Of a stretch of 64,000 nt of DNA, positions 50,460 through 59,527 are shown piece after piece. Positions within the stretch are counted from its first letter, which is position 1. The number at the start of each line of letters is the position of its first letter. The position numbers were made by a program, and so were the translations under genes. This DNA comes from UBA3951 sp050952125 (lineage in GTDB: Bacteria > Bacillota > Sulfobacillia > Fermentithermobacillales > Fermentithermobacillaceae), in assembly GCA_050952125.1 (NCBI GenBank), contig JBMNKK010000003.1:868001-932000 (forward strand). The letters run 5' to 3'. The notes beneath the pieces were generated by a model. That model saw nothing but the letters and a program-made list of their open reading frames with translations. It did not search any database and had not been told where the DNA came from.

Positions 50460-52118
50460 TTGTCACAAGAGACACTTGGTTTCGCAGCGCTGGGAGTTGA
50501 CCCGGCCATTATGAGAGCGCTGGATGAGATGGGTTTCGAAGAGCCCACCCCGATACAGACTGCCTCTATCCCCTTGCTGCTTCAAGGCAGAGACTTGGTT
50601 GGCCAGGCCCAGACGGGTACCGGAAAAACGGCAGCTTACGGCATTCCTGTCCTGCAGCGCCTGTTACCCGACATCCGCCGGCCGCAGGCACTGGTACTCG
50701 CTCCAACAAGAGAGCTGGCGCTGCAGGTTGCAGACGAGATGGCGAAGCTCGGAAAATACATACGCGTGAGAAATCTCGCGATCTGCGGAGGACTACCGAT
50801 CGAGCGGCAGATCAAAGCTCTCCGGGCCGGGGTTGAGGTTGTTGTCGGAACTCCCGGCCGGATAATGGATCACCTGGAACGGAAGACTCTGAAGCTTGAC
50901 CAGATCCGCACGCTGGTGCTGGACGAAGCTGATGAGATGCTCGACATGGGGTTTCTTGATGACATTGAAACCATAATGTCCTACCTTCCGGAAGAGCGCC
51001 AGACAATCTGCTTCTCAGCGGTCATCCCGGATCCCATCTCCCGAATCACGAAGCGATACATGAAATCGCCGGAGTGGATCAGCATAGCGAGGAAAGAACT
51101 GACAGCGGCAACAATTGAGCAAGCTTACTTCGAAATCCGCGAACGGGACAAAGTTAACGCCTTGACTCGCATCATTGACCATGAAGCCATTTCACGCTGC
51201 ATTATCTTTTGCAGAACAAAACGCGGGTGCGAAGAACTGGCATCCTCACTCCAATCAAGGGGTTACCTGGCCGAGGCCATCCACGGAGACCTCAGTCAAT
51301 CCCAGCGCAACAGGGCTCTGTCCAGATTCAGAGAGGGCCAAGTTGAGCTTCTTATCGCCACGGACGTCGCAGCCCGCGGCCTGGACGTGGAGAACGTCAC
51401 TCACGTCATCAACTATGATATTGCGCACTCACCTGAATATCATGTCCACCGCGTAGGGCGTACCGGAAGAGCAGGCCGCGAAGGCACGGCATTCACGCTG
51501 ATCCATCCCCGCGAGTACCGGCAGCTGCGCATCATCGAGCGCGCGACCAAATCAAAGATCCGCCTGAGAAAGGTACCCACAGCCGCCGATGTGGCCGAAC
51601 GGGCTCTCGATATGGTTGGAGAGAAGATAGATGCCCTTGTATCGTCCGGAGCAGGCGGTGGCGCGAAGTACATTGAACTGGCGATGCGACTTCTCGAAGA
51701 GCACGAGCCGGAACGCCTTGTAGCCGCTCTCGTCTCTGTGATGGCTGAGCCGCGCGGCCAGGGAAGTGCTGTGTCCTCAAGTTACAGCCTATCGAGCCTG
51801 GACGACGACGGTCCGCGCGAGAGAAGGCACGTGCGCAGCTCAGGAGCGGATGGATTCGCCGACACCGGAGCCGAGCCGGGCTATACAAGGCTCTTTGTAA
51901 ATATAGGTGCCAGGCAGCGAGTGACGCCCGCCGACTTCGTACGAACCATCGCCCGCGAAGCAGATATCCCCGGGTCACTCATAGGCGCCATCGATATCCA
52001 CGACGATTTCACTTTCGTGGAGGTCCCCGCAGAGGTGGGCCGCACGGTGCTTGACGCCCTGGCTGACGTATCGATACGGGGCAGATCGGTGCAGGCGGAA
52101 CCTGCTAGACCGCGCTGA
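50460..52118 (+). CDS. DEAD-box ATP-dependent RNA helicase with DbpA-type RNA-binding domain
   Basis: A 552-residue helicase of the DeaD/CsdA/DbpA group, acting on structured RNA or ribosome assembly. Motifs: Q GFEEPTPIQTASIP, I AQTGTGKTAAYG, Ia PTRELALQ, II VLDEADEMLDMGF, IV region IIFCRTKRGCEELA, V ATDVAARGLDVENVTHVINYD and VI HRVGRTGRAGREG. Motif III reads SAV (residues 186-188) instead of SAT. The C-terminal domain (TRLFVNIGARQRVTPADFVR to RGRSVQAEP) is DbpA-like. TTG 50460 is the likely start, 7 bases after AGGTAGG. Upstream, CCGGAGC-GGTT-GCTCCGG (50411-50428) is a leader hairpin. Confidence 0.92.
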   Translation: MSQETLGFAALGVDPAIMRALDEMGFEEPTPIQTASIPLLLQGRDLVGQAQTGTGKTAAYGIPVLQRLLPDIRRPQALVLAPTRELALQVADEMAKLGKYIRVRNLAICGGLPIERQIKALRAGVEVVVGTPGRIMDHLERKTLKLDQIRTLVLDEADEMLDMGFLDDIETIMSYLPEERQTICFSAVIPDPISRITKRYMKSPEWISIARKELTAATIEQAYFEIRERDKVNALTRIIDHEAISRCIIFCRTKRGCEELASSLQSRGYLAEAIHGDLSQSQRNRALSRFREGQVELLIATDVAARGLDVENVTHVINYDIAHSPEYHVHRVGRTGRAGREGTAFTLIHPREYRQLRIIERATKSKIRLRKVPTAADVAERALDMVGEKIDALVSSGAGGGAKYIELAMRLLEEHEPERLVAALVSVMAEPRGQGSAVSSSYSLSSLDDDGPRERRHVRSSGADGFADTGAEPGYTRLFVNIGARQRVTPADFVRTIAREADIPGSLIGAIDIHDDFTFVEVPAEVGRTVLDALADVSIRGRSVQAEPARPR

Positions 52119-52145
52119 TAGGAGCCGGAGATGCCTGGCGTCGAT

Positions 52146-53411
52146 TCACCGCCACACTCGCAGAAAACTGGCGACCTCGGACACCACATCCAGGGACGCT
52201 ATTCCTATCAGCGCATCCTGGAGTGCCCCAAGCGGAGCTTCGTGTGTGACAATAACCAACTCGGCGAGGCCATTTGCCCTCTCTTTCTGCAGGACCATAG
52301 ACAAGCTGACTCCGTGCTGCCCGAACACGGCTGATACCGCGGCCAGCACGCCGGGCTTATCCTCAACTCTGAGGCGGATATAGAAGGGAGCGACTGCGGC
52401 TTTACAGCTGCGAAGGTCGAGTCCGGGCCGCGCTCTGGCAGGCGCTTCGGCAGGTGGCGGTTTTCGTAGTGCTTCGATTATGTCAGACACCACGGCGCTG
52501 GCAGTCGGCTCGCCTCCCGCTCCACGCCCGTAAAACATCAGTGTTCCGACTGCGTCTCCTTCCACCAATACCGCGTTGTAGGAATCCCTGACAGCGGCCA
52601 AGGGATGAGCGATGGGCAATAGCATGGGAGCCACGGCTATCTCGATCTCTGACTGTCTCCTGAGGGCATACCCTATCAGCTTCACTCGGAAGCCAAGTTC
52701 GCGTGCGTACCGGAGGTCGGTCAAGGATATCCGCTCCAACCCCGTCATGTCAACTGCGTCCGGCAGGACCGGCCGCTCAAACGCCATGGACGCGAGGATC
52801 GCGATCTTCCGGGCGACGTCGGCCCCGCTCACATCATCTGTAGGATCGCTCTCGGCGTAGCCAAGTCTCTGAGCTTCCTTGAGGGCCTCGTCGAGTTCAG
52901 CGAAGTCCTCATCCATTCTGGTAAGAATGAAGTTTGTTGTGCCGTTCAGGATACCCATGATGGAGGACACCTCATTGGCAACGAGGGACTCCCTCAGCGG
53001 CCGGATTATCGGAATGCCCCCGGCGACACTTCCCTCGAAGAGGAGGTGTACTCGTGAACGGTGAGCCAACTCCAGAAGCTCTTTTCCGTAGCGCGACATG
53101 ACTTCCTTGTTTGCCGTGACTACGCTCTTCCCGGCGGCCAGGGCACGGCGGATGTACGAGAGAGCCGGTTCACACCCGCCCATGAGTTCCACTACGACTG
53201 AGATCGAAGTGTCTCCCAGGATGTCATCCGGGCAGTCAGTGGTCTTGCCGTCAACCAGAGGCGTCCGCGAACGGCCTAAATCCCTCACAAGAACCTTCTT
53301 GACGGATAAGGCAGTTCCGAGGCGCCTCTCTATCGTCTCCCTGTTGCGGCTTAACACTTCCACCACGCCGGTTCCCACATTTCCCAGTCCAAGGACTCCG
53401 ATCTCGGCCAT
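52146..53411 (-). CDS. hom: Homoserine dehydrogenase with ACT domain
   Basis: Converts aspartate semialdehyde to homoserine on the way to threonine and methionine. The 421-residue product begins with a Rossmann fold (IGVLGLGNVGTGVVEVL), has VVELMGGCEPALSYIRRAL, VVTANKEVMSRYG, FEGSVAGGIPIIRPL and ILNGTTNFILTRM (catalytic domain with the GTTN region and AEDPTDDVSG-like ESDPTDDVSGADVARK), and ends in an ACT domain (IRLRVEDKPGVLAAVSAVF). ATG 53411 has GGAGG 7 bases upstream; a longer frame runs back through the T-box terminator and is not used. Control is by the T-box and probably by ligand binding to the ACT domain. Confidence 0.95.
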   Translation of the reverse strand: MAEIGVLGLGNVGTGVVEVLSRNRETIERRLGTALSVKKVLVRDLGRSRTPLVDGKTTDCPDDILGDTSISVVVELMGGCEPALSYIRRALAAGKSVVTANKEVMSRYGKELLELAHRSRVHLLFEGSVAGGIPIIRPLRESLVANEVSSIMGILNGTTNFILTRMDEDFAELDEALKEAQRLGYAESDPTDDVSGADVARKIAILASMAFERPVLPDAVDMTGLERISLTDLRYARELGFRVKLIGYALRRQSEIEIAVAPMLLPIAHPLAAVRDSYNAVLVEGDAVGTLMFYGRGAGGEPTASAVVSDIIEALRKPPPAEAPARARPGLDLRSCKAAVAPFYIRLRVEDKPGVLAAVSAVFGQHGVSLSMVLQKERANGLAELVIVTHEAPLGALQDALIGIASLDVVSEVASFLRVWR

Positions 53412-53460
53412 TGGTCTTCCTCCAGTCTCCACTCGCGTGCGCCGGGGGGTACCGGAAAAC

Positions 53461-53731
53461 AACAACCCCACCCACAAGGGGCGGGGTTTCCGCGGTTCCA
53501 CCCTAGTTGAACTTGGGTCGCGCAAGACCTTGCAGCGGCCTGCGCCGAACCTCATTCACTCAAGACACGCGATATCGCGCGCACGCGCCGGCGTTGGCCC
53601 ATGGTTACCGCCGGAGGCTCCAAGGTGGTTTTTCCCGGTGAGTGTCGCTGCGGGCGGCTTTCAGCCTTCGGCCAACCCTCTCTAATCCAGGCCCCTCGCC
53701 GGTACTTGCCTCTTCATAGCCTAATGTGATT
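53461..53731 (-). promoter_or_regulatory. T-box leader upstream of hom
   Basis: On the minus strand the canonical AGGGTGGAACCGCGG lies at 53504-53490, followed by a terminator in which AACCCC pairs with GGGGTT and a TTGTTGTTTTCC tail follows (53489-53461). Upstream are stem I elements: AAGTACC (loop E type), AGAGA and GGCTGAAA in the distal loop. A possible specifier is ACC (Thr, 53639-53637) before G; a Met reading cannot be excluded. Position before a threonine/methionine pathway enzyme agrees with either. Confidence 0.88.
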
Positions 53732-53737
53732 TTGGAG

Positions 53738-53766
53738 ATTGTAGCCTCACACGCCGCAACAGTCAA
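53738..53766 (-). promoter_or_regulatory. Promoter of the hom T-box transcript
   Basis: TTGACT (53761-53766) and TACAAT (53738-53743) are 17 bases apart on the minus strand. The -35 overlaps the stop codon of the upstream ABC transporter gene. Transcription should start near 53731. Confidence 0.75.
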
Positions 53767-55526
53767 GCGCGATCTTCTGCCAAGTCGGCGACAGGATTCG
53801 AGTCTATCTGAACCAGCCTCGCGTAGAGGCCTCCCTGCTTTAGGAGATCCTCGTGCCGGCCCTGCTCCACGATCTCGCCTTCACTGAGGACTACGATCTT
53901 GTCGGCGTTCCTGATGGTCGAAAGGCGGTGCGCGATCACCACGGTCGTCCGCCCCTCCATGAGCGTGTGGAGTGCCGATGATATCTTCGCTTCGGTCTCG
54001 GTGTCGACCGAAGAAGTGGCCTCGTCAAGGATCAAGATCGGAGCATCGTAAAGGAGCGCCCGAGCTATCGCCAGCCTCTGCTTCTGCCCGCCTGACAGCC
54101 TGACGCCGCGCTCGCCTATGTGGGTGTCGTAACCGTCTGGCATCTCCCGAATAAACTCATCCGCACCTGCTGCTTTTGAGGCAGCCTCGATGTCCTTTCG
54201 CGAAGCGTGAGGGCTGCCGTACGCGATGTTGTCCGCGACTGTCCCGTTGAACAAGAACACGTCTTGCAGAACCATGCTGATGTTTTTCCGGAGAGACGAA
54301 AGTCGAGCGGTCTTGATATCGACGCCGTCTATTAGCAGCCGCCCCTCGGTGGGATCGTAGAAGCGGGGGATCAGGTTGGCCATGGTCGTCTTGCCCACGC
54401 CGGTCGGGCCAACCAGCGCGACCATTTCGCCCGGCTGGATCTCAAGGTTGATGTTTCGCAGGACGGGAACGTCCTCTCCGTACTGAAACGAGACATTCTC
54501 ATATACTATGTGTCCCTTCACCTGGGGCAGTGAAACGGCGTCCGGGGCGTCCTGAATCTCGGGCACGGAGTCGAGCACCTCAAAGTAGCGATCGCCGGCC
54601 GCCAAGGCTTGCTGGAGCGATTCATTCACGTGGCTCAACTGTATAACCGGCTCGTAGAACGTGGTCACGTAGAGCAGGAACCCGGCAATATCAGCAATGG
54701 ACATGTTGGAGTTCAAAGCCATCATGCCGCCGAAGAACACCACAAAGACGGTGCCGAGGCCGGCGAAGAAGTCGACGCCCCCGTGGAATGCCGCGCTGAG
54801 GGATACGGCTCTCGCTATCGCCCAGGCGTGGGCATATACCTTCTCGGTAACCCTGCGCTTCTCTCGCTCCTCTTGTGTGAAGACCTGAATCTCCCGTATG
54901 CCGCTCAAGTTGTCCTGAAGAGTGGCGTTGAGATCTCCCAGCTTCGCCTGAGCGTCTCTGAAGATAGGGCGAACGCGCTTGTTGTACATGTACATTCCAC
55001 CGACAATCAGGGGGATCGGGATCAGGGTGTATGAAGCCAGCCTGGCGTTGATGTAGAAAAGCACTACCGTTGTCCCGATGAGCCGGAGTACGGCCACGGT
55101 GACTTCCGGAACAGCGTGAGCCATGAGAAGCTCAAAGCTGGAGGTATCGTTCACAACTCTGGACATGAGCTGGCCGGTTTGAGTATCGGAATAGTACCTT
55201 GGGGAGAGCTTCTGAAGGTGGTCGTAGATGGCTTGCCGGGCGGAAGCGACGCTGCCCCATCCTGCAACGTGGGCCGTCCACGTCTGCACGGCACGCAATG
55301 CTGGGCGCAAAGCGTACACCCCTAGTAGCAGCAAGGAAACCTTGAGGATCTCGTCAAAAGGCAGGTTTCCTGACCCAACGCCCTCCTCAATGATGGAAAT
55401 AAGCGAACGCTGAAGCCACGGACCCGCCAGCACCGTTGCGGTAACACCGAGCATCGCCAGGAAGGCAAGGAACATCCAACCCCAATAGCGCCTGGATATG
55501 ACCAGAAGTCGTGTGATGTATCGCAA
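53763..55526 (-). CDS. ABC transporter, fused permease and ATP-binding protein (MsbA/LmrA type)
   Basis: A 587-residue half-transporter: six transmembrane helices in residues ~1-310 (starting RRYWGWMFLAFLAMLGVTATV) followed by an ATPase domain with Walker A VALVGPTGVGKTTMANL, Q-loop VLQDVFLFNGTVADNI, signature VRLSGGQKQRLAIARAL and Walker B PILILDEATSSVDTETE. It would export a lipid or drug as a homodimer, since no partner half lies beside it. TTG start after GAGGTG. Substrate unknown. Confidence 0.93.
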   Translation of the reverse strand: MRYITRLLVISRRYWGWMFLAFLAMLGVTATVLAGPWLQRSLISIIEEGVGSGNLPFDEILKVSLLLLGVYALRPALRAVQTWTAHVAGWGSVASARQAIYDHLQKLSPRYYSDTQTGQLMSRVVNDTSSFELLMAHAVPEVTVAVLRLIGTTVVLFYINARLASYTLIPIPLIVGGMYMYNKRVRPIFRDAQAKLGDLNATLQDNLSGIREIQVFTQEEREKRRVTEKVYAHAWAIARAVSLSAAFHGGVDFFAGLGTVFVVFFGGMMALNSNMSIADIAGFLLYVTTFYEPVIQLSHVNESLQQALAAGDRYFEVLDSVPEIQDAPDAVSLPQVKGHIVYENVSFQYGEDVPVLRNINLEIQPGEMVALVGPTGVGKTTMANLIPRFYDPTEGRLLIDGVDIKTARLSSLRKNISMVLQDVFLFNGTVADNIAYGSPHASRKDIEAASKAAGADEFIREMPDGYDTHIGERGVRLSGGQKQRLAIARALLYDAPILILDEATSSVDTETEAKISSALHTLMEGRTTVVIAHRLSTIRNADKIVVLSEGEIVEQGRHEDLLKQGGLYARLVQIDSNPVADLAEDRA

Positions 55527-55600
55527 GAACGTTCACCTCAGATGTCAGAGTCAGATGGAGTGTCTAGAGATTATCCAATTGTTCTGCGTACGAAATAATA

Positions 55601-55726
55601 TCACAGCCGCAGACATCTTACCTTCTGGCCTAGCCTGTCGAATTCCGAATCACGGTGAATCAGAACTGCATCTTGGGATATCGCGGAAGCGGCGATAAAT
55701 GCATCGCAGGCGCTGATGCCGATAAT
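55601..55726 (-). pseudogene. Remnant of a VapC-like PIN-domain toxin gene (C-terminal end)
   Basis: The frame encodes GISACDAFIAASAISQDAVL followed by IHRDSEFDRLG and a short tail, which matches the C-terminal end of VapC-type PIN ribonucleases (D-x-x-I-A-A helix, then the hRDxDF motif). About 41 residues of PIN sequence remain; the N-terminal two thirds are missing because the intact murI gene occupies the DNA upstream. No antitoxin gene is seen. It is most simply a decayed toxin gene. Confidence 0.6.
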
Positions 55727-55778
55727 ACAAGACGTCCGGGGACGCCGCAAGACATATGGTCGCGTCTTGCCCAGGTCC

Positions 55779-56591
55779 CTAGAACACGACACGCTCCGCG
55801 TTTTCGATATCCCTGCCTAGAAACAAGGAGCCCAAGCGCTTGAACGTCTCCGGGTCGCCGCTCGTGTAGAACCTGTGCCGCGGAGCATCCCCGGATCCCT
55901 TCTCGCCGACCTTCCCGCGCTCCTCATCCAATTTGACTGCAAGCACCTCTGCAGCTTCCAGCGCGGTCTCCTCGGCGGGGTTCACAAGCGCTACGTCCGG
56001 ACCCATAGCCCGAGAAATCAACTCTGAGAGAAGCGGGAAGTGGGTGCATCCCAGAACCAGAGTGTCAATGCCTTTATCGCGGAAAACGGAGAGGTCTTCG
56101 CTGACTATTGCCTGTGCTTCTTCACCGGCCGTGTTGCCTATCTCAACTAACCTCACAAGGCGCATGCACGGTTGGCCGATGACCTCGATCCCGGGGTCAA
56201 GCACCCCGATGGCATCGGCGTACGCCCCGCTCTTGATAGTGAACTCGGTAGCGATGACGCCGACACGCTTGTTCTTAGTGGCCGTCACGGCGCCTCTAGC
56301 CCCTGAACCTATCACCCCGATCACCGGAAACGGGTAGGCGTCTTTCACGTCCGGCATCGAGGCAGCGGTAGCCGTGTTGCACGCGATAATGGCTAGGTCT
56401 ATGCCCTTCCCTGCAAGAAAGTCGAGGATCTGCCGGGAAAAGCCCAGTATTTCCGACTGCGGCCTTACCCCGTACGGGTTTCGCCCGTTGTCGGCATAGT
56501 ACTCGGTACTCACGTGAGGCATCTTATCCATTACTTCTTTGAGCACTGTGAGCCCGCCGAATCCTGAGTCGAAGACACCTACAGTGACCAT
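55779..56591 (-). CDS. murI: Glutamate racemase
   Basis: MurI makes D-glutamate for peptidoglycan. The 270-residue product has both catalytic cysteines, in AIIACNTATAASMP and LVLGCTHFPLLSELI, the N-terminal GVFDSGFGGLTVLKEV and EYYADNGRNPYGVRP. ATG with GGGGGTG upstream. The gene is complete. Confidence 0.96.
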   Translation of the reverse strand: MVTVGVFDSGFGGLTVLKEVMDKMPHVSTEYYADNGRNPYGVRPQSEILGFSRQILDFLAGKGIDLAIIACNTATAASMPDVKDAYPFPVIGVIGSGARGAVTATKNKRVGVIATEFTIKSGAYADAIGVLDPGIEVIGQPCMRLVRLVEIGNTAGEEAQAIVSEDLSVFRDKGIDTLVLGCTHFPLLSELISRAMGPDVALVNPAEETALEAAEVLAVKLDEERGKVGEKGSGDAPRHRFYTSGDPETFKRLGSLFLGRDIENAERVVF

Positions 56592-56739
56592 CGTGGCACC
56601 CCCATATCAGCTTTGTGCGTAACCGTGGACGAAGCTTCCAACGTCAGCATACCTTCCTCCCGACCGTCTGTCATTGCCTGGGCGGACACTTTCGCTGAGC
56701 CTTACATAGTCTAGAGAAACGTGAAAAGTGGTGATCGGC

Positions 56740-57321
56740 ATGATGGCGTCCAGCATATTTGACCGGTCGTGGCGGAGATTCAGCAAAGCCTATCTGGACC
56801 TCAACAACATGACGCGCCTGCTCTGGGAACAGCACGTTTGGTGGACCCGAACGTTCATTATCAGTACTGCTTTCAACTCGCCCGACCTTGAAGCAGCCAC
56901 CCAGAGGCTCTTGAGAAACCCGAAAGACTTTCAGGCTGCGCTGGAACCGCTCTACGGGCGGGAGACGGCTGCCACGTTCGCGAAGTTGCTTACGGAACAC
57001 CTCCTCATTGCGGCCGAACTGGTGCAGGCGGCCAAGGCAGGCGATACGGCTAGAGCCGCAGATGCGGAGAGAAGATGGTATATCAATGCCAACCAGATTG
57101 CCTGCTTCTTAGCACGGATCAACCCGTTCTGGTCAGAGGAGGAATGGCGATCCGCGCTGCACGAGCACCTGGCCATCACCAAAGACGAAGCCGTGGCAAT
57201 ACTGACCGGGAACTACGAACAAAGCATCAGGATTTTCGACCAAGTTGAGCTCCAGGCTCTGGAGATGGCCGATATGATGACCGAGGGCATTGCTCGACAG
57301 TTCCCGCGCCGTTTCCGATAG
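56740..57321 (+). CDS. Conserved hypothetical protein (sometimes labelled acetylglutamate kinase)
   Basis: The 193-residue, mostly helical protein resembles a family widespread in Bacillota that is often mislabelled acetylglutamate kinase; it has no kinase fold motif. Typical stretches are LLWEQHVWWTRTFIISTAFN, QRLLRNPKDFQAALEPLYG, LLTEHLLIAAELVQAAKAGD and QALEMADMMTEGIARQF. Function unknown. Start could be ATG 56740, ATG 56743 or GTG 56728; the ribosome binding site is weak. It converges with the FMN-binding protein gene across a strong terminator. Confidence 0.85.
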   Translation: MMASSIFDRSWRRFSKAYLDLNNMTRLLWEQHVWWTRTFIISTAFNSPDLEAATQRLLRNPKDFQAALEPLYGRETAATFAKLLTEHLLIAAELVQAAKAGDTARAADAERRWYINANQIACFLARINPFWSEEEWRSALHEHLAITKDEAVAILTGNYEQSIRIFDQVELQALEMADMMTEGIARQFPRRFR

Positions 57322-57325
57322 AGGG

Positions 57326-57359
57326 CTTGAATCCTCGACCTCATGGTCGAGGATTCAAG
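57326..57359. terminator. Bidirectional terminator
   Basis: CTTGAATCCTCGACC-TCAT-GGTCGAGGATTCAAG is a perfect 15-bp stem with a 4-base loop, between two convergent genes and 5 bases past the stop of the plus-strand gene. Confidence 0.85.
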
Positions 57360-57389
57360 TTGCTGCCTTGGCTGCAAAATTCGATGGGT

Positions 57390-57779
57390 CTACTTGGGCG
57401 TGGAAGCAAGCGCGTTCTCTATAGCCTTGAGAAACGCCTTGGATGTCACCGTGGCACCGCTAACTGCGTCAACTTTGGTGCTCCCCTGAGCGATGACCCT
57501 GGCGGCAAGATCGTCCGTAGCCTTGCTCATCAGCTGATTTGCCGCCCTACTCTCTGCATATTCGATCCCGGTGATCTTGTGGTTCTTTACAGTCACATTG
57601 ACTGTGTAGTTCCACCGGGCATGCTTGTACTGGCCTTGGTATGTTCCGTCAGCGACTCGGCTAAGGTCGACGTCGCCAACCCGGAGGTTCTTAACCGTCC
57701 CCATCCCCGCGAACATGAAGATGCCCGCTAACACGATAATTGCTCCCAGCGCGTAAAGTACGTAGGTCACCTTCCTCAT
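57390..57779 (-). CDS. FMN-binding domain protein, membrane anchored
   Basis: A 129-residue protein with an N-terminal membrane segment (VLYALGAIIVLAGIFMFAG) and an FMN-binding domain as in RnfG/NqrC. The motif DAVSGATVTS near residues 104-113 carries the S-G-A-T sequence whose threonine receives covalent FMN from an ApbE transferase. It probably acts in electron transfer outside the membrane. ATG after GGAGG. It lies 25 bases after the hemolysin III gene. Confidence 0.87.
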   Translation of the reverse strand: MRKVTYVLYALGAIIVLAGIFMFAGMGTVKNLRVGDVDLSRVADGTYQGQYKHARWNYTVNVTVKNHKITGIEYAESRAANQLMSKATDDLAARVIAQGSTKVDAVSGATVTSKAFLKAIENALASTPK

Positions 57780-57804
57780 GTTTCCTCCTCTTCTCGACTG
57801 CCTT

Positions 57805-58440
57805 CTATCTCATCAAGCGAATACACACCACTATTGCCGCGAAATGCGCCAGGGTACCTGTGCTGACAAATAGGTGAAAGACTTCGTGAAACCCGAATTT
57901 GCCGGGCACGAAATTCATCCGCTTCGTGGCATACACGATGCCTCCAATCATATAGGAAAGACCACCGAGCAGGATCAGAACGGTCGCGGACTTGGGGAGG
58001 GCCCGCATCAGTTGAGGGAACGGGATTATCGCGACCCACCCGAGCAGCATGTACAACCCGGTCTTGAGCCATCGGGGAGCCCTAATGAATACAACCTGAA
58101 ACACTCCGCTAAACAAGGCAAGTCCCCACATCACGGCCAACATGGCCGTTCTCCACGCGCCTGAAAGCCCGTAATAGAAGATTGGGGTGGCGCTGCCTGC
58201 GATGAGGAAGTTGATGCTGCCGTGGTCAAGCCTTCTCAGGATGAGCTCCTTCTTCGGCGTGGTTATTTTCCAGTGGTAGAGGGTGCTTGCGCCGTACAGA
58301 GCCACCATGCTGAGCCCGTAGACCGTCACGACAAGCATCTCCCTGATGCTCCTGCTCGTCATCACGATCAAGAACGGCAGAGAGATGAACGCTACTATTA
58401 GGGTCACAAAGTGAGTCCAGGCGTTAACGGGCTCTCTCAT
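57805..58440 (-). CDS. Hemolysin III family membrane protein (PAQR-like)
   Basis: A 211-residue, seven-segment membrane protein of the YqfA/HlyIII branch of the PAQR superfamily. Signatures are GASTLYHWK, RRLDHGSINFLIAGSATPI and GFHEVFHLFVSTGTLAHFAAI, which provide the conserved Ser/Asp/His metal-binding set. The role in bacteria is unclear (membrane homeostasis has been suggested for the family). It starts with ATG but has a poor ribosome binding site. Confidence 0.9.
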   Translation of the reverse strand: MREPVNAWTHFVTLIVAFISLPFLIVMTSRSIREMLVVTVYGLSMVALYGASTLYHWKITTPKKELILRRLDHGSINFLIAGSATPIFYYGLSGAWRTAMLAVMWGLALFSGVFQVVFIRAPRWLKTGLYMLLGWVAIIPFPQLMRALPKSATVLILLGGLSYMIGGIVYATKRMNFVPGKFGFHEVFHLFVSTGTLAHFAAIVVCIRLMR

Positions 58441-58498
58441 GTTTATGGGTGACGTTCGTACAACCCCCTCTGCAGGTCCATTTTACTCCAAACGGAGC

Positions 58499-59437
58499 TC
58501 ACTCGCCGCGGAAAAGTGACAAATACCTGCCATAACCTTCTTTTTCAAGATCCTCGACGGGGATGAATCGCAAGGAAGCAGAGTTGATGCAATACCGAAG
58601 CCCGGCGGGCTGCGGACCGTCGTCGAATACGTGCCCAAGGTGAGAATCGGCTTGGGAACTCCTCACTTCGGTCCTATGCATTCCGTGACTTAAGTCCTCT
58701 TTCTCAACGACGCTGCGGCTATCGATGGGCTTTGTGAAACTCGGCCAGCCGCAGCCCGAATCGAACTTGTCCAGCGAGCTGAAAAGCGGTTCACCCGAAA
58801 CCACATCAACGTAGATACCTGGCCTCTTATTATCCCAGTACTCGTTCCTAAAGGGCGGTTCGGTCGCGTTCTCCTGCGTCACTCGATACTGCTCGGGTGT
58901 CAACCTCTTCCTGAGTTGCTCATCAAGAAACGGCTGGCGGCCTGAACCGATCCGGTATTGCCGGTAGTGTTCGGGATTCTTGAGGTGGTAGTCTTGATGA
59001 TATTCCTCCGCGGGGTAGAACTCTGAAGCCGGCAGGATTTGCGTGGCGATCTTCTTCGCGAAACGCTCCGAACGCTCCAATCTAGCTTTGGATTCCTCAG
59101 CCGCTTTCTTCTGCTCGGCATCCGTGTAAAAGATCGCTGTCCGGTACTGCGGGCCTCTATCAGCGAACTGGCCGTGCGGGTCAGAGGCGTCGATCTGATC
59201 CCAGAACACGTTCAGAAGCTGCTCGTACGCAACCTCGGCAGGGTCGTATTCCACTCTTACCGCTTCGTAATGACCGGTCTCGCCCGAACACACCTGTTCA
59301 TAGGTGGGATTGGGAACGTTCCCGCCTGTGTACCCGCACAAGACCTGCTTTACCCCTTTTAACTTCGCGAAGGGCTGCACCATGCACCAAAAGCATCCTC
59401 CAGCGAAAACAGCGTAACGCGTCGATTCCGAGCCCAT
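58499..59437 (-). CDS. msrAB: Fused peptide methionine sulfoxide reductase MsrA/MsrB
   Basis: A 312-residue bifunctional repair enzyme for both epimers of methionine sulfoxide. MsrA (residues ~7-155) has the catalytic GGCFWCMVQPF motif and CGYTGGNVPNPTYEQVCSG; MsrB (~170-310) has SGCGWPSFTKPI, SSQADSHLGHVFDDGP and the catalytic RYCINSASLRFIP. The CxxC zinc-site cysteines found in many MsrB proteins are absent. ATG with GGAGG 7 bases upstream. Confidence 0.96.
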   Translation of the reverse strand: MGSESTRYAVFAGGCFWCMVQPFAKLKGVKQVLCGYTGGNVPNPTYEQVCSGETGHYEAVRVEYDPAEVAYEQLLNVFWDQIDASDPHGQFADRGPQYRTAIFYTDAEQKKAAEESKARLERSERFAKKIATQILPASEFYPAEEYHQDYHLKNPEHYRQYRIGSGRQPFLDEQLRKRLTPEQYRVTQENATEPPFRNEYWDNKRPGIYVDVVSGEPLFSSLDKFDSGCGWPSFTKPIDSRSVVEKEDLSHGMHRTEVRSSQADSHLGHVFDDGPQPAGLRYCINSASLRFIPVEDLEKEGYGRYLSLFRGE

Positions 59438-59527
59438 ATGTCAGCCTCCTTTTGAGACGAAAAACAAGATGTATACAGTTCAGCTATACCCGCCCGGGGC
59501 GAAGGCAAATCTCAGTTACAATAGACA

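Noticed and set aside
56740..57321. Acetylglutamate kinase
   Set aside because: The name circulates for this family, but no amino-acid kinase motif is present; kept as a conserved hypothetical.
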